Below are positions 39,796-52,459 of a stretch of DNA of 64,000 nt, piece by piece. The notes under the pieces are model-generated. The model had not been told where the DNA came from. It did no database searches and was given only the letters and a program-made list of their open reading frames with translations. The stretch is from Mauremys mutica (Eukaryota > Chordata > Testudines > Geoemydidae): positions 69,670,618-69,734,617 of the forward strand of contig NC_059080.1 in NCBI RefSeq assembly GCF_020497125.1. The letters are read 5' to 3'. Made by a program: the position numbers and the translations under genes. Numbering within the stretch: position 1 is the first letter of the stretch; every line of letters begins with the position of its first letter.

Positions 39796-40073
39796 CCTCC
39801 CCTCGGGGGCGGCTCCAGGCACCAGCATGCCAAGCGCATGTCTGGGGCAGCAAGCCACAGGGGACGCTCTGCCGGTCGCCGCGAGGGTGGCAGGCAGGTT
39901 GCCTTCAGCAGCATGCCTGCGGAGGGTCCGCTGGTCCCGCAGCTTCAGCGGACCTCTCGCAGGCATGCCACCAAATCCGCAGGACCGGGGACCTCCCGCA
40001 GGCGTGCCGCCGAAGGCAGCCTGCCTGCCGTGCTTGGGGCGGCAAAATACCGAGAGCCGCTCCTGCCTCCCCT
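39796..40073. mobile_element. GC-rich hAT-type MITE, 8-bp TSD CCTCCCCT
   Basis: The body is 39804-40065, beginning cgggggcggctccaggcacc and ending ccgagagccgctcctg. Perfect 8-bp repeats CCTCCCCT flank it (39796-39803 and 40066-40073). It is a second member of the family at 30940-31190. Both have GGGGCGGCTC ends and internal 'ggcatgcctgcgg'-type and 'gcttggggcggca'-type motifs. Long ORFs on both strands are composition-driven. Confidence 0.85.
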
Positions 40074-40375
40074 TCACCGCATGCTTCCACCTGTGCGTCT
40101 CTCTCCCAACTCAGAAACAACCTGAGCTCCTTCTCTCCCCTCCCCCTCAGGCCCCACCCACTGAACTAGAGCCTCCTGTACTTAGGTTCTGAGGAGACTT
40201 ATTCATGTTGGGTTTGCTGGGAAGCTGCTGCTGGTTTCTGGGCTGATGATCTGCAGGGGCTGGGCCTTCCTGGGCTGCCCGATAGAGCTCCTGGAGATCA
40301 ATGAGAAAAAGAGCCAGAAGAGAGTCACAGGTCTGGCTTGGGGGAAGAGGGTGCCGGGGAATGCTACATAGGACA

Positions 40376-41317
40376 GGGATGGGGACATAGGGAGAGCTGC
40401 TGGTGGTACATTGGAGAACTATGGCGGCATCGGGGGAGATGCTGGTGCATGGGAGAAGGATGGCAGCACTGTCCACGCAGTGTGCAGAGGCGGTCAAAAA
40501 AGCAAACAGGATGTTAGGAATCATTAAAAAGGGGATAGAGAATAAGACTGACAATATATTATTGCCCTTATATAAATCCATGGTACGCCCACATCTCGAA
40601 TACTGTGTACAGATGTGGTCTCCTCACCTCAAAAAAGATATTCTAGCACTAGAAAAGGTTCAGAAAAGGGCAACTAAAATGATTAGGGGTTTGGAGAGGG
40701 TCCCATATGAGGAAAGATTAAAGAGGCTAGGACTCTTCAGCTTGGAAAAGAGGAGACTAAGGGGGGATATGATAGAGGTATATAAAATAATGAGTGATGT
40801 TGAGAAAGTGGATAAGGAAAAGTTATTTACTTATTCCCATAATACAAGAACTAGGGGTCACCAAATGAAATTAATAGGCAGCAGGTTTAAAACAAATAAA
40901 AGGAAGTTCTTCTTCACGCAGCGCACAGTCAACTTGTGGAACTCCTTACCTGAGGAGGTTGTGAAGGCTAGGACTATAACAATATTTAAAAGGGAACTGG
41001 ATAAATTCATGGTGGCTAAGTCCATAAATGGCTATTAGCCAGGATGGGTAAGAATAGTGTCCCTAGCCTCTGTTCGTCAGAGGATGGAGATGGATGGCAG
41101 GAGAGAGGTCACTTGATCATTGCCTGTTAGGTTCACTCCCTCTGGGGCACCTGGCATTGGCCACTGTCGGTAGACAGATACTGGGCTAGATGGACCTTTG
41201 GTCTGACCCGGTACGGCCATTCTTATGTTCTTATAGGGGGAGATGCTGGTGGTGCATGGGAGAAGGATGGGGGTACATGGGGATATGCTGGCGGTATACA
41301 GGAGAAGGAGATGGGCC
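40376..41317. repeat. Minisatellite (~42-bp unit) interrupted by CR1
   Basis: Units with 'gggagatgctggtg(gtg)catgggagaaggatgg' lie on both sides of the CR1 copy: about two on the left (40376-40471) and two on the right (41236-41317). The tandem array must predate the LINE insertion. Confidence 0.75.
40472..41235 (+). mobile_element. CR1 LINE 3' fragment with intact RT C-terminus and tail
   Basis: The plus strand encodes the C-terminal CR1 region without a stop up to 41038. Recognisable parts are [59 protein letters not shown], the [19 protein letters not shown] block and [11 protein letters not shown] near the end. A CR1 3'UTR of about 195 bp follows, with 'tactgggctagatggacctt', ending at ttcttatgttcttata. 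It is a 5'-truncated copy of low divergence, so probably relatively young. No catalytic RT motifs remain. Confidence 0.9.
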
Positions 41318-42926
41318 TGTTTATGGCCAAAAATAGAGATCAACTGGGGCCACAGGATTCAGATTTTAAGGCATCCTCAAAATTTTGGGAGTGTGTGGAT
41401 TTTGGATTCCAGTCTGGTCAAGTGTAGACAGACCCTAATAACAGCATTCAGACCCAAGTCCGCACATCAGTGGTCTCCACTCAAAATGTGAACAATGGCT
41501 TGGGCCCATTCCTAATCAAAGGTTCACAAATCTGGGATGAGCTCTGAATTTCTAATGAAACCTTGGGATCCATAGCCTGAGTTGTGCAGAGCTCTAGAGA
41601 TGTGCAATGTTCTCTGTATCTAGGTTGTCTTTCTTTGCTCTGATCACAAGAGGGAGCAATTGGACTATTTTAAAATATTTTTTTCCCAATGACAACTGTT
41701 TTGCACATACTAAGGAAAAATTCTACTGTGGGCAATCCAACTAAATATGCTGCACACAATGAGAAAAAATTTACTGCCTTAGGAAAGGCACCACATTGCA
41801 TTATGCTGAGTTTCAGCTTGAAATATGGCCTTACCTATCAGAGAATTAGTCCAAAATGATACAAATCGTTACAAAACAAAACACCCCCCCCCAATGTAAA
41901 CATAATGGATTTATTAAAAAATTGAAATAGATGCAATCACTGAATCTCTCCAGAGTCCAGCATCCTTCCCCTCATGGGCTGAAGTCATTGTCAAAAGTGC
42001 AGAAGTCATCTCCTGCCGGCACACAGCCGTGCTGTTGCTGTCCCAATATTTTTCCTTCAGTGTTTTACGATCATGGGCAGAAGCAGGTTGCTGCATCACT
42101 GTGTTTTGTATTATTAGGATTCTAGTTAAAAGCTTGAGATCACATGTTCTGTGAGGCCCTCGCTGTTATTGATGTGAATGTGAGTCTTGCCACTGTTTTT
42201 AGTAAATGCAAAATCAGACCACAGGCCTATGGAAGCTCTGGGTGTACCATACAGACTAAGTAGGTTCCAGGGCCACTGCTGTAAAGGGTATAGATTATGG
42301 GTCTATTTATGCCATCTCAGGTATAAACCTGGTGTAACAGAGTGGAGAAGTAGGCCTATACCAGATGATAATGTTTGGATTTTGAGTGAGCGGTTTACTG
42401 TCTATAGAGACAAAGGGACATGTTTTCAAAGCTGGCCTTACCCTTGCTTGCACAAAAAGAGCGTTTTCACATTCAACTACCTGATTTCCCTGTGCATATT
42501 TTATTATTTGTGTGTGGAAATGACTGAATCACATTGAGATGCCTTTGAAAATATGGCCCAAAGTCTCTGGGACAGGTTTTGGAACAGGTGATGCCTGTGG
42601 AAAGGGAGAACTGACTATCCAAGCAGGCTTTAGGAAGGTTTTTCTCTAGAAAAGGGAATCAGTTAAGGGGACAGAAAGATAAAATCTTGAGCTCCTCAGT
42701 CCTTTTCCCTCAGTGATCGTGTGAGGCACCTCTCTTCCCCCTCCACCCCCCTCAAGGCTCAACATGGCTACTGGCCAGTCAAGAAAAATGGATATTTGGG
42801 AATTAATATGTGTGGGGGAGGTTGCTCTATTCTGTTAAGATTCTCACTTGTGTTTCTCAGCTGAGGTTTGAAAACTTGAAAGCAAGCACTGCCATGCTAC
42901 CTTCAGGATGAATGTTCCCTAGGAGT

Positions 42927-43033
42927 AGAGCTGCTTAAAACTTTTCAAATGTAACAATATTTTGACAAAGAAAGGGACACATTTTCACTGTGGTTTTTTT
43001 ATGAAAAATGTGTCCCTGCTTTCGACCAGCTCT
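42927..43033. repeat. Palindromic MITE with agagctg/cagctct ends
   Basis: It begins agagctgcttaaaactt and ends tttcgaccagctct. An internal palindrome pairs 'aagggacacattttcac' with 'atgaaaaatgtgtccct'. A related copy lies at 53141-53253. Confidence 0.65.
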
Positions 43034-43916
43034 ACTAGTTGTGTGATGAAGCCTGGGGATAAGCCATTGTATTTTCACAAGGGGAGGGGCAGGTCTTTCA
43101 GTGATCTCCTGGAGGTGATTGCTGTAGTGTTACCCAATTGTGGGATTTCATTGATTGTCACAGACTATGAGGGTTAAGGCAGCTTGTATTTCTCTTTGAT
43201 AGGGACAGGGATGTGTTTTGCAATACATGGGAGACCCAGGTAAAATAGTCTAAAGTTGACAGCTAGCAAAAGCTGTGTGACTGCATCGGTCCTTGTAGAC
43301 GTTAACCAACTATAGGTATGGTAAGCGCTGATGCAACATTGTTTGGCCTGTTCTGCCACAACTGGCAAGGACACTACAGCCAATATGAAGTGATTAAAAA
43401 ATCAGAGGACAAATCAAAATCTACCAATTAGGTTTATTTCCAACCAAAAGGGCAGACAAATCCAGTTCCTAACACACAGCCCACATTAAAGCATCATTGC
43501 AAGAAACATGGGTGTCCTGAAATGGGCAAGGACCTCACCAGAAATATATGATAAGCAAATCAGCCTCTTCTGTTGATTGCAGTCACATGTGATGCTCTTA
43601 GTGTCCATCAGGAAAGAGCAGGGTGGGAGCTAAAACAACAGCAGCAGTCTGGGGGATGGGGAGATGGCGAGCAGAAGGTAAGGTGGCGTGTGGCACTAGT
43701 GATCTATACCAAGGGCTTTCCAGCTCTCAGGCTGTGTTTATTATGTAGGGTTTTTGTGCATGCTACATACCAGTGGCTGGATTTTCAGTTGATTGTCGGA
43801 AAATCACAGTGTATAAAGGATCACATTGTAGCTTGAGTAGGAAGAGGCCCCAGTGCAGAGGGCCAGCATAAAACCCCTGTATCACAGAAGTCCCCTTTAA
43901 TCATCAAAGCAAACTG

Positions 43917-44135
43917 GAAGGCTGGTTCAGTGGTCAAGGTGCTAACCTAGGACCAGGGAGGCCTGGGTTTAAGTCCTGCCTTTATCACAGATTCCATGTG
44001 TGGCCTTGGGCAAGTCACTTAGCCTCTCAGTTCCCAATCTGTAGATAATAACACTGCCCTACCTCATTGGCTGTTGTGCGATAACTACCTGAAAGATTGC
44101 GAGGTGCTCAGAGACTGAGGTGCTTATGGCCCAGG
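43917..44135 (+). repeat. MIR/CORE-like SINE, near full length
   Basis: The tRNA-like head 'ggctggttcagtggtcaaggtgctaac' has box A-like GGTTCAGTGG and box B-like GGGTTTAAGTCCTGCC. The core 'ttgggcaagtcacttagcctctcagttcccaatctgtagataata' and tail 'gcgaggtgctcagagactgagg' follow. Confidence 0.75.
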
Positions 44136-45231
44136 TTACTGCAGATAGACAGCTATAAGTCTGATTAGGGTCCTTTGCAAAGGGGGGAATTTCAGCCCTG
44201 AGAAGCTCTGGAAGAGATTATGCTTCATTGAGGCACAATTCCTCTCTGAACAGCCCAGTGTCCAGGGAGCCTTTTAAAAGAATGCAGCCTGCTCCCCCTG
44301 TATGGTCAGCTTGCTCTTTGAGCTCTTCCGCATAGTGTGGTCCCAGTCTGTTGGTGCACTGGGACTGTTTTATGGTGCTCCAACTGTGCAAAGCAGCCTC
44401 AGAACTGCTCGATGCAACTGAAGGAAGATCTTCCTACACAGGGAATCCTTTAGATAGTGTAATATGTCCCTAACACCTGATGTGCCACCCTGTCATGGGT
44501 AAGTAAGTAGTGTGACCAGAAGAAAGGGGGCAAGGCCAAGGTATTCTTTCCAGGCTGCCATCAAAGACCCTTGGGGCCAATAAAAGCCAACACAAATCAG
44601 AATAGCTTGAGGGACCAGTCCAGTACAAGGCATACCCGGGATCAGGGAAGCCCAGGGGTGATTTAAAGCCACCTTTGCACACCCCACAACCTCTGCCCCA
44701 CCTCTGAGTGCTTCTCAGCTCAGGATCTGAACCTGTGCTTTCAGATGCACAACCTATCTTGGATGATATAAAGACCTGTGATTCACTTTTATTCATTCAC
44801 ATAACTGTGTTTATGATTATTTAGTCACCTTGTTAATTTAATGGACATAAAAGCAAACGTGAGAATAAAGAACCTCACCAATAGAAGACATCCAGATTGC
44901 TGAGATGGGGGTAAGCAGCCTCAAATTTTTATTGTTTCATTGGGCTGATACTGTTAGGCTAAACCTCTTGAGGTTTGTGAAATGTATTTATGAGATCACT
45001 GTCCTGCCATACAGAGAAATTAAAATTTAACTAGAGGTATTTCATCAACTATTTAACTGCTCTTGGAGCTTTCTATGTGGTTCTATTAAAAATGGAAGTA
45101 ACTTACATTCAAAATTTCATTTCATTATACTGTAATTTATGCTAATGAGAGAGTAAAATAATATGTTATGCCTAAACATCAGTAAATTAGCTATAATTGA
45201 ATTTTAACTTGCAAAACTCCTTGCTCCTTTA

Positions 45232-46150
45232 GGGAATATCTCTTTAAATCACCCTCTTATAATTTACTTACTCTCTTAAAAACCCCGTAAATTAATTTCA
45301 AAACTTGTTCTGAGACTTTTGAATGCAACCAATTAGTTTTTTAATCATGTAAACAAAAGAAGTAGTGCCAGGACAATAATTATTGTGGTGTTTATTTTAA
45401 ATGGCGTTACGATCACTATTGAAGTCACTGTGCCTTGGTTTTAAACAAAAAACAAAACAAAAAGCATGCAATTTCCTTTTTTCCTTTCTGTATTTATGTT
45501 CAACTCAGGGCAAGAATTTTATAGTATTCATAAAGAAAACAAATAGAAATTACAAACAACGGCATGAAAAGAGAATTCATGAAAGCATGGATTTATATAT
45601 GGGCACCCTCTGTAAAGGACATGAAGATCCTGTATTCTAGACAAAACCACCTTATTTGTTTGATCATGCACATTTCAGCTATCCCCATGCACTCTGTTGT
45701 CTTGCCTTTTTGTATATTAACTGAATATTCTGTACCATGTTTTTCTGTTCTAATTGCGTGATGCATAAAATGCCACAGAACAGGAATTTACATCATAAAT
45801 CACTCAAATTTGCTCTCATGGTTGTCATGATTTCATCAGAGTCCCTCAATGTTTGTATAGTCTTATACAGTACAGTATATTGCACTTACTGTAGTTGTAT
45901 AGTCTCTTGTCTGTATACTGTATGCACATAAATATGTATATTCACCCATGTATGTATGTATAGTATGTTTATATATCTATGTATATGTATGTGTGTTTGT
46001 TCATAGTCTTTCATTAGAAATATGTGGCTATTCATATACATTAAGTGTATGCTGATTGCAAAGAAGTATGAATGCCAGCACCCACTTTTGATAACTTACT
46101 TTTACCCTCATTTTGTCTTGTTGAACTATGAAAATAAAAATGTCATGTAT
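45232..46150 (+). other. Possible alternative last exon / 3'UTR-like block
   Basis: A pyrimidine-containing acceptor (ccttgctcctttag) at 45231 is followed in phase 0 by GISL and a stop (TAA at 45244-45246). The next 900 nt contain no transposon that I can see, are U/A-rich, hold a TATG-rich tract (45930-45990) and end near AATAAA at 46133-46138. The tail length and repeat-free state resemble a 3'UTR, but the coding contribution would be only four residues. Weak. Confidence 0.2.
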
Positions 46151-46739
46151 TTTAAATGAAAACTTTAAAAATGATTATTTTTCTATTGGTTTACATGTTA
46201 CTGTTCTTTAAAAGGTATTTTATTGAACCTAAGTTTGTAATGCTGACTCTCTTTCTCTTAGACTCATTTTTCAGTGGTCATTTGTGATTGAAAAGTGTTT
46301 GAAAACATTCAGCATTTTGTCCATTCGTTTTTTTTCATCTTGTGTTCATCAAGTGTTTCCAGTTCCAACTAATGCTCTCAGACAACTGGGTGCCAATCCT
46401 GCAAATGCTAACTTGTCTCATGTGCGGAGTTCCATCGAACTCAAAGAACAACTTATGTGCATAAAGTCACCCACATGCATAAATGTATATAGGATCAGTG
46501 CCTTGGTTGGTTAATTATGCTGCTTTTTTAAGTGACAAGGTATTGCTTTCATTAATATTTTGTATTCTTCATTTGAAAGAAACACCTTTCCAGTACAATG
46601 GAGTTTTAGGATCAGGTGAAAATGTCAGTCACACCTTACAGTAAGAATACATGTATAAATAGTTTACAAAGGGTTAATAAATGCTGATGAGAGGTTAAAA
46701 GCATGTTGCAGACTAAAGTTATTATAGATGGTTATAAGC

Positions 46740-47251
46740 CAGTGGTTCCCAAACTTTTTACGAAGGTGACCCAAACAACTGTTTGGTATTTTTTGTGATG
46801 CACTTTTACATAAATGCACCCTCTGCCCCAGCACTGTGACTCCAGTCCTAGCCCAGTGCAGAGGGGAGGGCCTGGTGAGGGGTGGAGAACGAGCCCACCC
46901 GACACTCACCCCATAGTGGTGGCTCCTGACCTGCAAAGCTGGGGTAGGCTCCCGCCTCCAGGTGTTATGATCCGGTGCATGGGGTCACAGCGTCACTCAA
47001 ACCGTTGTGACCTGGCTCCAAACCATCTGACAGATCACAATGCTCAGAACAGGGAGAGGAATCCAGGAACCATTGCTGTGGGGAGAGTATGGGATGAGCT
47101 CACTCTCCAACCCCGCCCACCCACCACCAACACCAGGTCCTCCCTGCCGCACCAAGCCAGGAGAAGTATATGTTTACCTAGGGCCTGCGCCCCATCTAGA
47201 AGCTTCCCGCAACCCACTGGTGGATCAGGACCCACCATTTGCGAAACACTG
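46740..47251. mobile_element. hAT-type element (cagtggttcccaaac ends)
   Basis: It begins cagtggttcccaaacttttt and ends catttgcgaaacactg, which are imperfect inverted ends typical of a hAT MITE. 'gacccaaacaactgtttgg' near the left and 'gatcaggacccacc' near the right fit that type. The 8 bases on each side do not match well, so the target duplication has decayed or one end has been lost. ORFs inside are not genes. Confidence 0.65.
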
Positions 47252-47401
47252 TACTAACATACTTAAAGTGGAGCATGTGTTTAAGTTCTTTACGGGATAA
47301 AGTCTTCTATGAAGAATTATATATGCTTACATAAGCCATATTTATTTTTAAGTGTAGCAACTTTGTTTCCATTTAATGCTAGTTTTATTATTTCTTTTCA
47401 G

Positions 47402-47482
47402 CGATTTTGTCCAGCTGGATTGGCCTCAGTGAATAATAAGTTATTGCAGCATAGTGTCAGCAGCTACTTAGAAAGCTGTTAG
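47402..47482 (+). CDS. Candidate alternative terminal exon (phase 0)
   Basis: A good acceptor (tattatttcttttcag) is followed in phase 0, the phase left by exon B, by 26 codons beginning RFCPAGLASVNNK, ending SYLESC, and a TAG stop. If spliced to exon B it would give a third C-terminus. No poly(A) signal is close, though ATTAAA occurs at 48007. The reading is short and could be chance. Composition is plausible for protein. Confidence 0.3.
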   Translation, partial: RFCPAGLASVNNKLLQHSVSSYLESC

Positions 47483-49356
47483 AAAGAAGACAAATCTTTA
47501 GAGAGGAAATACTGAGGAATTTTTAGAATGGTTTACTGGCAGTGACATAGGCACCATTGTGAAAGGCCTTCATTCCAAATGAAGTAACATGCAAGAAAAT
47601 CTTTCATTTTTAAAGTCAGAGGGTGAAATCCTGACCCCCTTGAAGTCAACAGCAAAAGTCCTATTTCACCCATAGGCTATAATTGAGGGGTCTCAGGAGA
47701 CTATCAAAGAATGTTTTTTTTCTCAACAACAAAGAATCCAATAATTTTAAAAGGACACATTCCATAACTATACTTGGTGCTTATGGATTGAGATAAATCA
47801 CCCATGCATTGTATTTGGCTACTACATTGTTTAACAGTTCCTGACGTAAATGGTTGTATAACATTTTCCTGAGCCATAATCCACGCTAACGATGGCGGTG
47901 AACTGGCTCCTGTACACTGTAGTTAGAAATGTTCTTTGGGATCCTTCAGAATGAAAAATACTATAGCAATGTTGGATAGTAACATCTTCCATTCAGCACT
48001 TTTATGATTAAAGTATATCTTAGTAACTAATAACACATGGGATACCTTTGCCTTTTAAGCACAATTCTATGCATGTAGAAAGAAGGATGATATTCCCACA
48101 TGCTGAAACTTTGCCATCTCTGAATAGCTCAATGTTATCTTTCACTCGCACATAATGATTCACTTAAATGCCTTACTATCCTACATTCATTTTTTCCCAG
48201 GGTATAATGTTACCACCCTTTTCAAACGATGTTCACTTTAAAAAATGACCATTGACTTGATTTGGCCATAAGAAAAGAAGAAATGTAACAGAACACAGTG
48301 CTATATTGCATATATGTAAGACAACTTTAGAATGTGAGACCTCAGGCCTGCAAATACTTGTACAGGTGCATGGTCCCATTGAGTTTGTGAATTTATCATG
48401 CTGCATTAGCAGTCTGCCAGGGAGTTCTGACTACCAGGACTTTATCTGTGGAGGCATTTTCTCCATGGGCTAAATATGCTAACTTTTTCACTTTCATCTT
48501 CAATCTTTACATGATTTTTTTAGACAAGGAGGAAGTCTTTTGTGTCCATTTTGTTGAGGACACTTTATACAAACATAAACATTTAAAGAAGAAAAAGAGG
48601 CTTTTACTCTCAATTTGGAGCAATAATCAAGTTTATCCAAATCCACATGTATGTTTGAAGGAATAAATCACAAATAGGTTATTATGCATCGTTTTAGGAA
48701 AGGCTGGTGATAAAGAGCATCATTATTATTAATTCATTCCCATGCTTGATAGTGACATACTACAGTTCTAATTCCAGTGCTTGAGAAAGAAAATTGTTGC
48801 TCCTGGGACTGAACCTTCTCTCACAGAAGTCAATGTAAATTTTGCCACTGATATCAATAGGAGCAGGAGTGAGGTATCTTAAAGGTTTTCAGGGTTAAGA
48901 TTAAACTGGGCCTAGACCCACAAAACTTGGCCCCTGCTTAAAAATCTGGAGCTTCTCTGGACAGTTTACAGCACCTATATCAGAGTTCCGGAACATTTAG
49001 CTACTCCCAGCTTCTCTCCCTTCTCTTGGGTCATGTGGTAATGTGACATGAAGGATCGAGGGGCACCACAATCCATTTCTTCCTCCCAATGGCTTGGTCT
49101 TGTTCCTTTGTAAGTCAATGACAAAACTCCCATTGACTTCAATGCTGCAGATTGGGATCTGGGCGGCCTCTCACTAAGTGAATGTGTCAGGCTGCCTTTT
49201 GCTGAGTGGCTCATTGCGATGTCAGATCCTTCCCTAAACACAGGGGGGTGGGTCCTACTTTATGCATAACATTTGCTTAACATTTGCAGCTCTATAATTC
49301 TTACTTTGCACATATGTAATATTTACAGTCCATGATATGTTAAATAACAATATGTC

Positions 49357-49561
49357 AGGATAGCTCAGTGGTTTGAGCATTGGCCTACTAAACCCAGGGT
49401 TGTGAGCTGAATCCTTGAGAGGGCCATTTAGGGATCTGGGGCAAAAAAAAACCAAGAAAAACTGTCAGGGACAGTGTTTAGTCTTGCTAGTGAAGGCAGG
49501 GGACTGGACTTGATGACCTTTCAAGGTCCCTTCCAGTTCTGTGAGATAAGTATATCTCCAT
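49357..49561 (+). mobile_element. tRNA-derived SINE (Cry-type, turtle)
   Basis: The tRNA-like head has box A tagctcagtgg (49361-49371) and box B gggttgtgagctgaatcc (49397-49414). It is followed by a tRNA-unrelated body 'gggccatttagggatctggggcaaa' and a 3' region 'gactggacttgatgacctttcaaggtcccttccagttctg' resembling a CR1/LINE tail. This arrangement is that of the cryptodire turtle Cry SINE family. It is the best lineage marker in the window. Confidence 0.85.
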
Positions 49562-51615
49562 ATATATTTTTTATTTATTTTTTAATACATTTCAAGCCAT
49601 TTGTTTAGTAGCAAGATTAGCTTTAATAAGGAAAAGTCATGCTTCTAAATAAGTTAATACCAGGTCAAGAAGATCTGTGGCACAAGAGTGCATTTAATGT
49701 ATTTATTAGCAAGAGAATCAAATGAAGGAATGTTAATTTATCATTCAAAAAGTTTGTTTTATTGAAAAATACAGTAACAGTCTGAGGGTAACTAGTTAAT
49801 TTGACATTAAAGACCAAAGGAGAGCTAGTTGAGGATTACATGCTATGTTTGCTCAATATGAAGTAACTGTGATGGTTAGTAATTAGAAATCTGAATCATA
49901 AAACTGGAAGATTGAGATCAGAAATGCTAAATGGTTTAACCATTGGTTAATTAAATTTGAGAATAAAGATTATTTGTATCTGACAAATCCACTGGAATTC
50001 CTGAAGTTCCAAGGACTTTTGTCTGCTCTTGTTGTTAACCCAGCATTTAAAGACAAGACTATGTAACTTACTCCTTCTCTATTTTTGGTAAGACCCATAT
50101 TTTTGGTAAAACACAGTACATCAAAAGGTTTCTTTTTATGTTATAAAAAGCATGTTTATCAACTTATAAATCAGGATTTGCAGCAAATGCTACAACAGTT
50201 GTTATAGGGACATTGCATATCTTTTCTGGTAATACCATTTATATTAAAAACCAGTTTGCAGAGTTTTAGGACCATGGGATTTACCTTAACAGACAAGACT
50301 GTTGGTCTGTTTACTACCTGCCAGTATCAATGACCACAACCTGATACTTCAGAGGAAGGCGAACAACAAAACATATGGCCAGTTATACTTTGGCTAAAAT
50401 TCCTTTAATCACAATGACCCTGATTTAAGATATTTAAGCTTTATTTAATATTTAATATTTATTTCATAACTTTAATCACATAATTGTTCCCACTGAAGTT
50501 GGTAACATTACTTATGTGCTTAATGTTACACATGTGCTTAAGTATCTTGCTGAATTAGGGCCCACATCATGATCTGAACAAGCCCTGAAGAATGATTCAT
50601 GTAATTTTACTCTAAAATATCCCTGTAGCATAAACGTTGACATACATACACACTTTTTGTAGTGTTTGTGCGGGGTTGGGGGAAGGGAATAAAACTTCAC
50701 AATATTTTTTCCATCATGATGGCTGGTGGCCTGGGTGGAATCACCTCCAGAATGTACAAATCTGCTTTAAAATATATACCCTCCACCTAGGTACTAGAAA
50801 CAAAAAGACACCATTGTCATAGGTTTGTGCTTCATTGCCATAGCAGAAGGAGTTCAGGGTAACTAGCAAATTTTTATTTGCAGATCTGCACTAGCAACAT
50901 TAAAGATTTTGGTTCATAAACAAAAACACCAAATAGAGTCATGCTGGCTTGTATCCCATGGGAAACACAGACAGCAAAGGGTAAAAGCATTAAGAAAAGG
51001 AGAATAAATGTTTTTTAAACTTCCAGTGTGTAATTATTCACATATGTTAATCAGACATATGCTGCTATCAAAATCTATATAACAATTGCTTAATATAGTC
51101 TATTCCTAGAGCTTTATTTGGTTCTTTTTAGCAGGAATCATCTCTTTTTCAGTTATTATGGACCCACATCCATCCATGTTTGGACTACACAAGTCAAACA
51201 TCAATGGAGAGGCTATTCATTGTGCTTATTAGAAAGGAGCATTTGTGAATACTGGAGCCAAAGACTTTTCTCTGGTTATGCATAATGAATCCTTTGTATT
51301 TGTGACTGTTACATAAGCATGTGAATGCATAGGTAACACTGTAGCATGAACACGGATATAACCAAGGGCTCGCTCAGAATGCTTTCTAGAAAAGATCAAA
51401 TAGAGGTGCCTTCAGCTCCTGGGGGAAATTTATCACATGCACTAGTCATTGTGTAGAGTGCACCTGCTTTCCCTGTTCACTTGGTGTGCTTTGTGCATCC
51501 CTGCATATATTGTCACTATTGAATAACATTGTACTAATAACCAATGAATGTTTGAATCTAACAACTGTGGAATAACTGATTAGCCAATGCAGAGCTAAGT
51601 AGATGACTGCCTATG

Positions 51616-51727
51616 CTGGCCCAAATTCTGCTCTCATGTATATCAGTGTAAATCCAGAGTACTCCATCAATGGCAATGGTACTACTCTAGATTTATACCT
51701 GCAGAAGTGTGAGTAGAATCTGATTCT
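51616..51727. repeat. Foldback MITE
   Basis: 'ggcccaaattctgctctcat...gtgtaaatccagagtactcc' pairs with 'actactctagatttatacc...agtagaatctgattct' around a central 'atcaatggcaat'. The arms are diverged but symmetric. Confidence 0.55.
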
Positions 51728-52459
51728 CCCTGTCTTGGCTTTACAACCAGTGGAAGTAACTTGATACAGGTGCACTGCAGTGGTTCTAGTACACTAGCCA
51801 AATGAAACCTTTACAACAGAATATAAATGTTCAAAAATGTCTTCAAGAGACTTTGCTGAAACATTTGCTTTTATTAATATTTGTTTTAGCAAACCATGGG
51901 TGACACCCTGACCCAGTTGAAGTCAATGGCCAAACTCTCATTGACTCCAGAAGGATCAGATGTCACCTTATGTCTTTCTGAACAGGATGGCTGCTGATTT
52001 ACTGCAGTGAATGAATCCTGCCTGTGAATATAAGGTGAGGGAATCTGTGTTATGTCAAGCCAAGTGTGTCAGCTCAGAGAATGTGAAATTACTGCTCCAT
52101 AGCATAGCCATATCCCACATGCGCCGACCCAGACAACATCAGAGGTCATGTGATTCCACACCCTTCCAAGTGGAAATACTTCAGTTGACAGTATGGCTGG
52201 AAAATGAGAGAAAGTGCCACCTAGCTTCTCAGTGGGAAAGAGAGTGTGGAGACTGCCATGTCAGAACAGGCAAGTGGGGAGGGAGCAGTGCTGAGCCCAT
52301 TCTCACTTCCTCATAGAGGATGGTAAGTGGCTTTCAGTAGGCCTTTCTTCTTTGCCTATCGTTAGCCTGATGGAAACAAGTAGCATGCTTTGCTGTATTG
52401 AAATCATATGTTGCACTGTTCACAGACCATATTACATAGCTTTGTTGTTTTGTTTTCAG

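Noticed and set aside
39550..40192. ORFs of 121-175 codons on both strands
   Set aside because: They overlap the GC-rich hAT MITE at 39804-40065, where low stop-codon density explains them.
40403..41038. 211-codon ORF as a host gene
   Set aside because: Most of it is the C-terminal part of CR1 reverse transcriptase, and the first ~23 codons come from the minisatellite. It has no promoter and no start of its own.
45867..45926. MicroRNA hairpin
   Set aside because: The stem is short and imperfect and no known mature sequence is recognisable, so it is mentioned only within a finding.
49357..49561. A functional tRNA gene
   Set aside because: Box A and B are present, but the cloverleaf is degraded and the LINE-like tail shows it is a SINE.
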